From NCBI GenBank assembly GCA_036346355.1, contig CM070591.1:34256392-34320391 (forward strand): DNA of 64,000 nucleotides. The letters run 5' to 3'. A model generated the notes under the pieces. It made no database searches. It saw only the letters and a program-made list of their open reading frames with translations, and was not told the DNA's origin. Position numbers and translations under genes: made by a program. Of this stretch, positions 23,007-33,898 are shown one piece after another. Origin of the DNA: Rhipidocladum racemiflorum (lineage: Eukaryota > Streptophyta > Magnoliopsida > Poales > Poaceae). Every line of letters starts with the position of its first letter. Positions within the stretch are counted from its first letter, which is position 1.

Positions 23007-26000
23007 TGTCGGGACCCGAATTTGCAAATCCGGACCCTCTGTGTATTCAGCACTAGTCCAGGATCACGCTAGTGCACACAGTCTCAACATTGGTAGATAT
23101 CACAATCATACTCAATGAAATAATAAGGTACTTTAATTAGTTAACCAAGCTGGTTGCTCGACCTTAAGGTCAAGTTACAAATATACGCCACGTAGGGCGA
23201 AAAACTTGTTAAACGAGAAATAACAGCAGTGAAAAATGGATAACTTCGTGGCGCCATCCAGTATACCACAGGCAACTGACTGGGCTCACTCCCTAGTTAG
23301 ATGGCTCCTCCTGGTACTCTTCCTCCAAAGCTGGCGTCGACTCCTCTTCAACTGATGTTGTTTTGTGGCAAGGGTGAGTACTTGGTACTCAGCAAGTCAT
23401 GCACAGAATGCAACTAATATACTACATGCATGGTCTATTACAAAGGAATAGCTCAGGGTATAATTGTAGTGAAACAGCATTTGACAAGTAACATAAGTAG
23501 ATTCGAAAGCAGTAGAAACATGTATAAGATCAATAACGTTTCTAGGAGTTAAATAGACATCTTTCCCATTCCTAACCCACATTTCCATCTACATCATTAT
23601 TAAACCAAACCAAACCTTTCAAGTCCAAGTTATTTTCAAGAAAGTCTAACCCTTGACTGTAATTCCCGAGCAATGTCAATGCCGCGGACACGGCTATTCG
23701 AATAGATTTTACACTCTGCAGAGGTTATGCACTTTACCCACAAGATACAGCCAAACACCACAAAGGCGAGTGTCTGTAACAAAGTCTTTCGGAAACTTCT
23801 AATAGTACAAGTGGGCCTCCCCGGTTATTGCACACTAACCCTTCCCTTAGCGAAGGTGAAGTTCAGGCCTATCAACCGTTAGATGGGTACCTGGCCGCAG
23901 CCCCAGTACGCTCCCCCGTACAACTACACAAAAGGTATAGTTGACACCCCGAGGTCCCACAAGTACGTTATTAGCAACTTAATCAACTAGGTCTGTCCCA
24001 TTACAGACATGTGGTTGCACGTTTGACTCAGTTCAAAGGCTTGCAAGGTTAAGTCCTTAGTGTGACCAGGGCAAGACTACCCGAAGAACCAAATCAACGC
24101 TCCTAGTGCCACAATTGGCCCACCCGATCATTCTTGCCACATGCCCCGGTCGAAAACTATTTATCAAACCCCCAGTTGTTTACCACACACCACGTGCCAT
24201 CAATACCATCATCAATAACACATGACACTTCTCAAAACAGGTTCCATATCTCATTAAGTCAATGTTATCATGTAATTGTCAAAAACATGCTACGTGGCAA
24301 GGCTAAGCACACTACATCGGTCTAATTACCCATGTTGGCAATTTAGTAATGCCCAACTAATAAACCACAACTAGGGTGACAAGGGGTCATGGCACATACA
24401 TAATAATCAAGGTTTCATAGTGCAAAGTTGGTGTTTAACTAATTTCCTAAAAATTAATTAAAGCATTTTCTAGTTAAACTAGCATGCAATAAATTAACTC
24501 AAAATAATTTCAAAATGGGATCAACATGGTCAAAGCACAACTTGCCTTCAAAGAGTACTTGTTCTTGGTCTTCGGCTAGCTCCTAGGTCAACACTTCACC
24601 TTTGAAGCCCTCGGGTACTTCAACGTCTACTCGTAACGCATGCAAATAGCAGCCAATAAATAAAACAGTACAAAAAAAGTATCCGAACATACAAATAAAG
24701 TCCATAAACAGAGAGAGCATAATTTTATGAATTTTTAGGAATTTGAATCGGCAAAATCGGAGTTAAAACGCAAAAGTTATAGGCGTTTAAAGTTTAAATA
24801 ATCAATTAAATAATGTTACAGAGAAAAAACTTTGGTCCAAAAATTAAATAAAATTCACCATTAGGTAGATCTCAATTTTATAAAAATTTAGAAATTTGAA
24901 TCACCCAAATCGGAGTTGAATTGCAAAAGTTATAAGCATTTGAAGTTTGAATCTATTTTTAAAATCAATAAACCGATTAATAAATCATTTTCTTTTTCGG
25001 AAAAATAATTATTGCGTCAGCATCGACACGTGTCATCACCTCATTGGTCCACGTCGGCCTGCTGACGTTAGCACCGGCCGAACCACATGATGACTTCAGC
25101 ATGATGTCACCATGCCACGTGGCACCACCTTGGTGCTGCCACGTTTCCCGGTCCATGGACCCGGTGGGGTCTACGGTGCGCTCGGCGCACGCCACAGCCG
25201 CTGACATGCGGGCCCCGCATGTCAGTGGCGCGCTCACACGCGCACGGTGCGGCGGCTAGGCTACGTGGCACGATCTGAGCCGCCCGTTCAAATCAACGGT
25301 CCAGATCCAATCGGATCTCACCGCATCTGAGGGTGACGTGGCATGATCCAGCTACCGACACGTGGCGCTATCTACGCAGTTCGATCTCGATCGAACGGCT
25401 GGGATCTACCCGTGCACGGTGCGGTTGTGGCTACGTGGCTTAATCTCGTGCGTTGGATCTAAATCCAACGGCTGAGATTGGATCTAAACGCCGCAACGTG
25501 GATTTAGTTGCGGTGATGTGGGCTGTTGGATCTTGATCCAACGGTCCAGATCTAAACTGGTTCCTACGGTCTTCGGGGAAACGTGGACTCACCGCGACGG
25601 TCCGATCTGGATCGGACGGTTGTCCGAGCTCGAAGCGGCGATGGCGGTGCGGCGGCGCTGGCTTGGCCGGAGAGGAGGACGAAGACGAGCCCGACGGCAT
25701 TCCCGTGCAGTTCTGGCGAGGTGGGTGATCACGTTCGACACGCCTGGACCTGGGGACTCCGGATCTGAGCACCACGACGGCGGAGTGCAGCGGACGTGGC
25801 GGCAAACGGCGAAGAACCGCAGCGGCAACCCCACCTACTTCGGCGAGCAATTACGCGAGGACGGCGGCGGCTCAGGCACGAGTAGCTAGGGCAAAAGAGG
25901 CGCATGGAAACGGCTGTCCTTGGGCGTTGTCCCACGCCTTAAATAGCCTCGGCTTCCGCACTTAATCCGAAACCCTAACAAACACGGCGGAGAATGCGGC

Positions 26001-26529
26001 GGCGCAGTCCGTATCGGACTCGGCGGAGACGAAGTAATCTCGACCGTCCACGTGTCCCATCCAACGGCTGGGATTCGCCCGGGTGCGGTTGGATCCGATC
26101 CGGCCTGGGCTCGGATGACGTGGCTCAACGCGGGGCGTTGGATCATGATCCAACGGTTCCGGCCTGGTTTGGCTTGACCGTGGTTCGGGTTGGACTCGGA
26201 CTCGAGTCTGACTCGGACTCGATCGGAGGAACAGTACAAACCAACTTGCCTTTTTCCATCGATTTAAAATTCAAAAATAATTTCCAGAAATTCATTTAAT
26301 TCAAGAAAAATAGTAAAATACTCAGAAAAATTCCAGAAAATATTTTAGGGCATTTGGGACTTAAATAAAATATTTCCAACAAAATTTTATTTGTAGAATT
26401 AAATTCTTTAATTATTTCAAAAGGGAATAAATTCAAATTAGATCCAAATAAATTCCAGAAAATTCCAAAAATTCACAAAAGTGCAAAATAACATTTGAAT
26501 TCTTGAAAACCATAATTTGGGGTGTTACA
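23007..26529 (-). repeat. Element A 5' LTR
   Basis: 3523 bp, TGTCGGGACCC...GGGGTGTTACA. In sense (leftward) order: U3 with the GGATC palindromes, TATA-like box 25939-25945, a GC-rich leader with a good donor (GTCGCG/GTGAGT near 25598), the exon-like block at about 24554-24634 (broken by a TAG) ending GAAG/GCAAG, and the terminal exon-like block 23293-23351. It lacks the triple TGACGTCA array seen in B. The right flank 26530 is Copia integrase sequence. Confidence 0.9.
25939..25945 (-). promoter_or_regulatory. TATA-like box of element A 5' LTR
   Basis: TATTTAA on the element strand, followed by GGCGTGGGACAACGCC. The same position in A's 3' LTR (9134-9140) and in B's LTRs (39317-39323, 48556-48562) also has TATTTAA, so the site is conserved. 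Confidence 0.55.
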
Positions 26530-26888
26530 ACTAGCCTCACCCAAAGTAACTTCGCAAGTTTGTATAATTTTGTTAGTCTCCAAAACAAGCACACGATAGC
26601 CAGAGTATGAACAGGATATCCAAGAAAAATGCCATCAGTTGATCTAGCTTCAAATTTATCAAGATGTCCAGATTTCAGGATAAAATATTTGCACCCAAAA
26701 AATCTAAAATGAGAAACACTAGGCCTATGTCCAAACCGAAGTTCATATGGAGTTTTACCCAATTTTGATCTCAAATAAATACGGTTTGAAACATAACATG
26801 CAATAGATATAGCTTCAGCCCAAAACTTTCTAGGAGTTTGATATTTATCTAACATGGTCCTAGCCATCTCAACCAAAGATCTATTGTT
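26530..26888 (-). pseudogene. pol: Ty1/Copia integrase fragment
   Basis: Reads leftward from 'NGVLERNNRSLVEMARTML' through 'KFWAEAISIACYVSNR', 'KTPYELRFGHRPSVSHFRFF' and 'GCKYFILK', to 'DGIFLGYP'. This is the C-terminal half of a Copia integrase, including the third catalytic residue (E in LERNN). It is in frame with the Gypsy integrase at 26889. It is cut at 26529 by the 5' LTR of element A; the rest lies outside the window. Confidence 0.85.
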
Positions 26889-27266
26889 CCTTTCAAGTAC
26901 ACCATTTTGTGGGTGATATGCTGAGCTGTGTAACAGCTTAGTGCTCAATGCCTCATGCAAACTTCTCCAGAATCGAGAGACGAACTGAGAGCCTCGATCT
27001 AAAACTATCCGCTTTGGCACTCCATGAAGGCATACAATTCGAGCGATGTACAACTACGCATACTTGATGGCCCGGTAGGTGGTGCGAATGGCTAGGAAAT
27101 GCGCGGACTTCATCAACCGGTCGACTCTAACCCAGATCGAATCATGACCCGAAGAAGTCGTTGGCAGCCCGGTGATGAAATCCATACGAATATCCTCCCA
27201 CTTCCAATTTGGAATGGGCAATGGCTGAAGAGCGCCAGCCGGCTTGAGATGTTCGGCCTTCACCCT
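26889..27266 (-). pseudogene. pol: Element C pol: Gypsy integrase core fragment
   Basis: Continues element C beyond inserted element B. It starts 'RVKAEHLKPAGALQPLPIP', then 'MDFITGLPTTSSGHDSIW' with the first catalytic D, TAG at 27054, then 'IVCLHGVPKRIVLDRGSQF' with the second catalytic D, and 'LHSSAYHPQ'. At that motif it passes into Copia sequence. C's own integrase end and 3' LTR are not in the window. Confidence 0.82.
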
Positions 27267-27279
27267 TGTCGGGACCGGA
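27267..27279 (-). mobile_element. Element B 3' LTR, first 13 bp
   Basis: TGTCGGGACCGGA is the end of the B LTR, separated from the rest (36318 onward) by N1. The last five bases CCGGA are the left target duplication of N1, repeated at 36318-36322. Confidence 0.85.
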
Positions 27280-29700
27280 TATAACACCCCAGCTTTTACT
27301 AAGCCCAGAATGTCACCAAACATAGACCATAACACATTTAATACCATAATTTAAGGTAAATTACAGCAAGTAATCATTTGGAATAATTGGAAATTTTGGC
27401 AGCATCTCCTTTGTTTTTGCATGAAACTTAACAACATAGCATCATATCAATATGTAAGACAAACGAGATATCCATACGCAGCGATAAGGATAGCTAATCA
27501 TCAACTAAAACATCAATAAGCATCGATAGCAAAATAATAAGCATCAATTTAACTCTAGGAAGTTAAAACAACTCCCTCCATAGCCCCACATGATACACAT
27601 GAGGGAAACAACCAAACATACAGACCATACACTAATGATTATTGTAATACTTATTGTCGTGTCTCCAAAACAGGTGAATTAGCTAGATTATGAGTGCTAC
27701 GTGAGGAAGTGTAGCTAAATTCCCTTCCCGCGCGCCGATTTCATTGTACCTAAATAAACAAACAACATAAAATGTAAGCGTGAGTTCATAACTCAAAGAA
27801 AGTGTATTGTAATGGAACAACAAGGATCAAGACAACAAACCATCATCCCAGTCTCCACAGTTATATCACAACACATCATATTTAACATTATATGCATCCT
27901 TTAAAACAACATGATATTCATCTCATGAGCATCTCATGAGTACTCTCATCATCATCTCATAAACATCTTCATTTATGTATTTCATTCATGCAATGCAATG
28001 CACATGTCTCTGGAATACTCATACCGGTATGGTTGAGTGCACACCGTCGGCATGCACCCTTTCCCCTTCCATCCCGAAGATGGAGGGTGCCTATCACTCG
28101 CTTCCATTCACCTCGGTGAAGGAATCACGATGTATGACTTATTCAAAAGAATAGCCCCGGACTAGTCATAACAGTTCTCACCGACCCTACCGGAATAGTT
28201 ATGACTTATCTCACCGGCCGCCCATGAAAATATGCCATGTATGCAAAACAGACAGCAACATATACATGAATAGAAATATTGCATATCAACACTTGGCATC
28301 TAAACATGTAGGTCCGTACTCAACAATCGACGGTAACCATTCAAAACATGGCATGTGAATCATTCATCAACAACAAACATTTTTAATCAGGGCATGTGGA
28401 CACCATATCATCGATAACCTTTAAATCATGGCCTAAGGATGTCATATCAATTATAACATGTAATTCATGGCAAGACAACATGTCACCTAATCCAAATACT
28501 ATCAAGCATCTCTAGCAATATGTATAACATACAATCCACGCAACACACTTGCCTTCAACCACGGCAACGGAGTGACGAGAGGTCGAGGGCACTCCCGGGG
28601 GCACACCACCTGCAAACACGTGCCATACACTCAAATCGAGTCCACAAAACAACACACATAAATCCCACTACCCCGACTTAAACACAACTCCTAAAACCAG
28701 AAAGCAGCAAATCTGTCCCTTCGGGACAGCAGTCTTCCAACGGGCATAACTTCTGTTCTAGGACTCCAAATTGAATAAACGAGTACACCCTCGCGTAGCT
28801 TAGGAAATTTTCCAACTTTTTCTAGTTATATGGAAAGACTGATTCGGACTCTAAATTAGTTTAATCAAATGTTGAACACAGACTGTCCCAACGTCGACAC
28901 AGATTGGATAGCGCCCACCAAAACGGCCATAACTTTCAGACCGTAACTCCAAAAATTCTCAAAAAAATAAAAAAAATAGGTCTTGACTATACCTAAAACT
29001 TCTTCAACAGGTGGTCGGCCAAATTCCGAATCTAAAATTGCGAAATCGCACCCCCTAAAACGGACTCCAAATCTGCCCGAAAGTGAGTACAATACGAACT
29101 CTAGTTCTTTTCAGATCTACTCCATGGCAGCACGTCCTCTTTATCTAAAAACTCCAAATCTACCATGAGAACAGCAACTAGACCTTCCCCAAGGTTTCCC
29201 CATGGACATACCTTAGTCCGACGCAGCCATTTAACGAGGAAAAACTCCTCCCGGTCGCCCGATCTCGCTCCACGCGCCAAAACCTTCGGATCTCCACGTC
29301 GCGGATCTTCCCAACCACGGGGGCAGCGCGATGGAGAGGCGTGGCAGCGATGGCGAGGCTTAGATCACAGCAAAAGTGGCTAGGTGGAGGAGGGGGAGGC
29401 GCTAGAGGGAGGTGGAAGGGGGCGGCTAGGGGAGGGGCGGCTAGAGGGGTGAGGGGAGGAGGTGGAGGCGCCTAGGGTTAGGGGGGGGGCGCCCCAAACC
29501 TGGTGTGCAGCCCTTTGTACCCCCACATGGGCCAAAAAACCTCCCACTAAAGCCCACACTTCAACCCCCCTAAGGCCCAAACTCTCCCGGAGAGGCCCAA
29601 ACACCCGAAAATTGCCCGAAAATTCAATATAATGCCGTAGCGCGAGATTTTATACTGTAATTTCACAATCTATAAAGTTACTACGTTCCGTGGTGTCACA
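27280..29700 (-). repeat. N1 3' LTR
   Basis: 2421 bp, TATAACACCCC...GTGTCACA; the usual terminal TG is TA here, a likely point mutation. A TATA box TATAAAA lies on the minus strand at 29648-29654, a G-rich tract at 29380-29500, and the exon-like blocks at 28553-28609 and 27715-27749. Confidence 0.9.
27715..28609 (-). other. Candidate spliced mini-ORF in the N LTR
   Basis: Two exon-like blocks on the minus strand. Block 1 (28609-28553, 57 nt) follows TTTGCAG and ends GAAG before GCAAGT, a GC-type donor. Block 2 (27749-27715, 35 nt) follows a T-rich TTTATTTAG and ends in TAG. Joined, the frame runs on across the 803-bp intron and ends 'TMKSARGKGI'. N0 has the diverged ending 'TMKPACGKGS', N2 'ILNSACGKGS'. 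No initiating exon was identified: the probable leader exon has a stop in the required phase. Conservation of an RNA rather than a peptide is possible. Confidence 0.3.
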
Positions 29701-32700
29701 TTCTCCCCCCCTTAAATAGGATTCGACCTCGAATCCGACTCATATACATAGCAGCATAGGACAACCACGCAAAATCTCAAACCGAAAGAACAACAGACAA
29801 ACTCCCAAAATCAACACTTAGCAAGAAAGAGTTACTTAGCTCCACTAAGTGCAGTCACTTACTGTTCCACTTTCACTTCAATTCCTAATAATAATACAAA
29901 AGTCAACCAAAATCCTCGATTTCACCCACTAAAAGGCTTAATCAAATTATTACGCCCAAAACCTCACATCAAACCCTTCCTACTACTATCACAACCATCC
30001 TGAAGAACTCAGAATAACTTCTCTTTTCAACTTCTTTTTTTGAAACCTTAATTTCATTCCTCAACCTGTCTACCACAACTCATTAATCTCAAGATGACAC
30101 AATCAAAGCGAATCACATCTCTTTTAACAACCTCTCTATCAACAAATCACCAACGGTGTCTTATTAATAACTGGAGTTCTAAACGAGAACCTCCAAGGAA
30201 TCAATTACACTAAATCCCATCTCTTCCAATTATTTGACCTTTTTCACAAAGAATCAAAAAAATTAACTAATGACATCTACGCACTTAGCCTTCATCGACA
30301 AAACTTTTCCTTTTGAGTACAAACCACGATACACTTTCATTCTATCATCTCCCAGGCATAATACACACCCAAGGACAACCAGCTAAGGCAATGTTCATGA
30401 CAGAACACCTTATTTCATTTCACCATCCCCTTTTTAACAACCAACCGTAATCTCAACAAAATTTGAACCGACATCACAAGCTTCCATCACAACCACCTTT
30501 TGAACCACAACCAAAGTTCTATGCGTAGCCCAAGCTAGGGTTGTAGATTCTTACCAAACCACAACTGATTCTTTTTTTTTTCTGTGAGGGTCTTGCCCTC
30601 ACCACTCCTTACTCAAATACTACCAAGCCCACGTGTAAAATCTTCCATTATACTCAACAATTTCATAAGCATTTCTATTCATATCTCAAACGAGAATGCC
30701 AACAAAAAGTAACTCCCTTTAGCCGGATGAACCACATTCAACAACTTGAACCCAAGCGCTACAAATCACTTTGGAACAAAGATTCGACAACATCCAAAGA
30801 CCACTCTTTTTTTTTCTTTTTAAGTCAAGCCGCAAAGGAAGAACTCAAATCTCAAATCAATGTGATGCATTTCGCTTCGGGGAGCACTCAAACAAAAGAG
30901 AGACTCCACTCAATCCTTTGACAGAAATTTTCAACAACCAATACATCTCAACTTGCTTTCACCAAAGCCAAACCTCTCATTTTCACCAAAATCAACATTT
31001 TAGAAAGAAACCGTTTCTCAAATCACACAAAAGAACCCACAACCATCTCAGTATCTCTCAAGGAGAAAAGGAAACTCAAATCTGTAACATAACCAAAATT
31101 CCAGTATTTATCCATTCTTTATTTCCATGCTAAAAAGCACGGGAAATCTCGATGCCTGTCATGAATGCAATATTTTCAAGAGCACTCCGGATTAGTCATA
31201 TTTCAACATATGACTTTCTCACCGACCTGGCTCATCATCTCTTTTATGACAAACATCGCATGTTAACGAAAAGCAAAATTTTGAAAGAGAATATCAATTC
31301 TCAAGTCAAACATCTCACCCACAACCGCTACAAATTCTCTCAAAGAAAAAGAGACTCATTCCCAAAAGAAACACTTCACCAGCAAAATCTCTCATAGAAC
31401 GTTCAAAAGATCCACCTTTGTGAAACACTTTGCAAACACCGCACATATTTTCCAAATAAAGCCAACTCTAATCACAATAGAGTTACGAGTTAAGTGCCTA
31501 ACTCTAGGGTTTCCAACACAACCTACCATGTCCATTTACTTCCTTTGCATATGGTTTCCGAAGATAATTCAATTGAACACAAAAGAGTGCGATCCACTCA
31601 AAACTTTTGGGTGAAAGTCCATACTCATAGCATAAATTAAACAAATGGGCCAAAGCCCATGTTTGGCACCAATCACTACAAGTTTAGGGAAACTCTGAAA
31701 TACAACAGAAGGAACACTTCGACCAAAAGCATCCAACCAAAATAGCAACAACCAAACAGTCCAAAAGTTTTAAACACCAGTTCAACAAAGATACAACCAC
31801 CTCTAGTGTTGCACTATGCTTTCCATTAAAGACTTCAGTAATCACTACTTACTCCTTAAGGAGACCCATCATAATTCAACCAAAAGCTACATGACAAATT
31901 CTTTCACCAATTACCTTTCCCAACACTTATAAATAAGGTTTATGATGCTTATCAAAAATACACCCAACCAGGATTTACCTCATCCTGATCCCCACAGACA
32001 ACCCATCATATAACATCATTTTCTCACATTTAAACATAATACTTCAACAGATACTTAAGCATGATCAACCTATCAATTGTATAATATCCGTACGTCAGCT
32101 TTTCGACAATCGAAACTTATTCAGTTAATCAATGACTTCAACAAGTAAATATTATCTCTACAAGACAAAATTCGTAAGTAGAATTTTACAACATACATTC
32201 ATTAAGAATAAAATCCTACATCAGGTTAATTGTCCAAGATTCACTCCATCTCAACATGTTACGTTTTCCCCCATTTTTTTAACCATGATTTTTCAACAAG
32301 TAATTTCAACAGTTACTACCACTACTCAGTCATTGATATCAATAATTTGCATAATCCTAAAGACAACCGCATTGCTTTTAGTTACCCTATCCATAGGTTA
32401 TAATAAAGTTGCCACTACACAACATTCTCCAACTATTAAAATAAACTTAATGAGTTAGACCATCCAACGCTCTTAGCAACATCATCACATAACATATCTA
32501 TGTCTTCCCAAATGACAATTGTATTAGCATTTCAAGAACACAACTGTGTACTTCCAACTATACTAAAAATTTGCAACAACATGAAAAACAATTCTATTCA
32601 ACTTACAAGTTAAGGTCACCAACCAGCGCAGTTAAATTTCTGTACTAACATATTAAGTTACAACAGCTTTAAACCAGCTTTAAACAACCAACCAGGTTTC

Positions 32701-33898
32701 TATAACAATGTTAATAGTCTACATCATCTCGATATCCCAACTGCGCAATAAGATTTTAGAGTTTCAGACATTGTCAATGGTCATGTGCATTTAAAATAAA
32801 GCAATAGATTCTAAGCATGCACATTGACACCTTTAGTCATTCTCGCTACAGACTAATCTACAATTCAAGACGTTTATTTAATCTTAAGCTTAAGATAACA
32901 ACCACATTGGATTGATTCAACTCACAATTTAACCTAGGAGTACATCATTTCCATAAACCACATTATTACACACCACTTAACATGCTAAACAACAATTCTC
33001 ACTATTAACAAATAACTTCAGTCAAAAGACTACTTACTCTGATTACAGCATTTTCTTTTAAAACTCAACCAAGATTCACAAAGAGACTTGTCTCACATAA
33101 ATTGCAATGGGGCATGACTCACACTTGACCATGCAAAAGACCTCCAAAACACATTTCGATCTTAAAGACTCTCATAGGAGGGAACCAAGCGATCAAGAAA
33201 CCTTTGCAGTCAAAGGCACAAAACATAAATCGACACATCTTAAATTTTTGCACACAACTTCAAGAACCTCTTTTAAACTCAGAGTAAGACACGCAAGAAC
33301 AAAACAATACTTTTCTTTGCAAGGCAACCGACAAAACCGACGTCAAAGCCAAAAGTTGCTACCAAACGACACGCACACAAAACTCTTCTTCTTCGTCTTC
33401 AATCAAAGAAGACAAAACCACAAACCGCCTACGGAACAATCTGCGAAAAGATCCAATACTAAACACTTTTCTTTTGATTTCACTCAAATAAAACCAAATA
33501 AAACCTACTAAAACCGATCGTCAGAACGGTAGTCCACCACCAATCTCTTCTTTTTGACTCCAATCAACTACCCAAACTGCGATAGAAAAGGTAAGCATTC
33601 TTTCCCCACAAGGGTTAATAGTTCTTCGGTGATGGCTTTAATCGACCATACCGTCAAACCACAACCTTACTATAAACAAAAAGGTGACCGAAACCCCTTT
33701 CGGCACCACAACCCACATAATCTCAATTGTATCAACACAATCAATTCTTTCATAAACATAGCAACATATATTACCAAATGTAACATTCAACATCAAAGCT
33801 TAAATACAACATTTAAGCGTAAAGCAACGGTACCCATACCCATTCCTACTGTGCAACAAAGTGTGTCAAGTTTTAAATTAATTATTCCACTCACCAAC
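29701..33898 (-). other. N1 internal region (non-coding)
   Basis: 4.2 kb, starting (plus view) with TTCTCCCCCCC, the polypurine tract of the element strand, and a hairpin GGATTCGA-CC-TCGAATCC at 29719-29736. The plus strand is A/C-rich and G-poor throughout. No frame on the element strand has a gag, protease, RT or integrase motif. No 12-base tRNA match is seen next to the 5' LTR (GTTGGTGAGTGG on the element strand), so the primer is unknown. A TATGACTTTCTCACCGACC motif at 31208 resembles a block in the LTR. Confidence 0.7.

Larger units (their letters stand above)
8711..26529 (-). mobile_element. Element A: Ty3/Gypsy chromovirus, nested and broken
   Basis: Minus-strand element: 5' LTR 23007-26529, initiator-Met primer site 22991-23002, pre-gag ORF remnant, gag-pol 9800-21750, polypurine tract next to 9765, and 3' LTR remnants 8711-9764 and 1062-1221. 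The domain order PR-RT-RNase H-IN-chromodomain-like tail is the Gypsy order. The gag start MVNTRG and the chromodomain suggest the Tekay/Del branch of chromoviruses, but that is my inference from recall. It is interrupted by a Copia element at 11084-18540. The 5' LTR lies in a Copia integrase fragment (26530 onward). Confidence 0.85.

Noticed and set aside
33880..33898. Primer site for N1 (GTTGGTGAGTGG on the element strand)
   Set aside because: It matches no tRNA 3' end that I can name with confidence, so it is not annotated.
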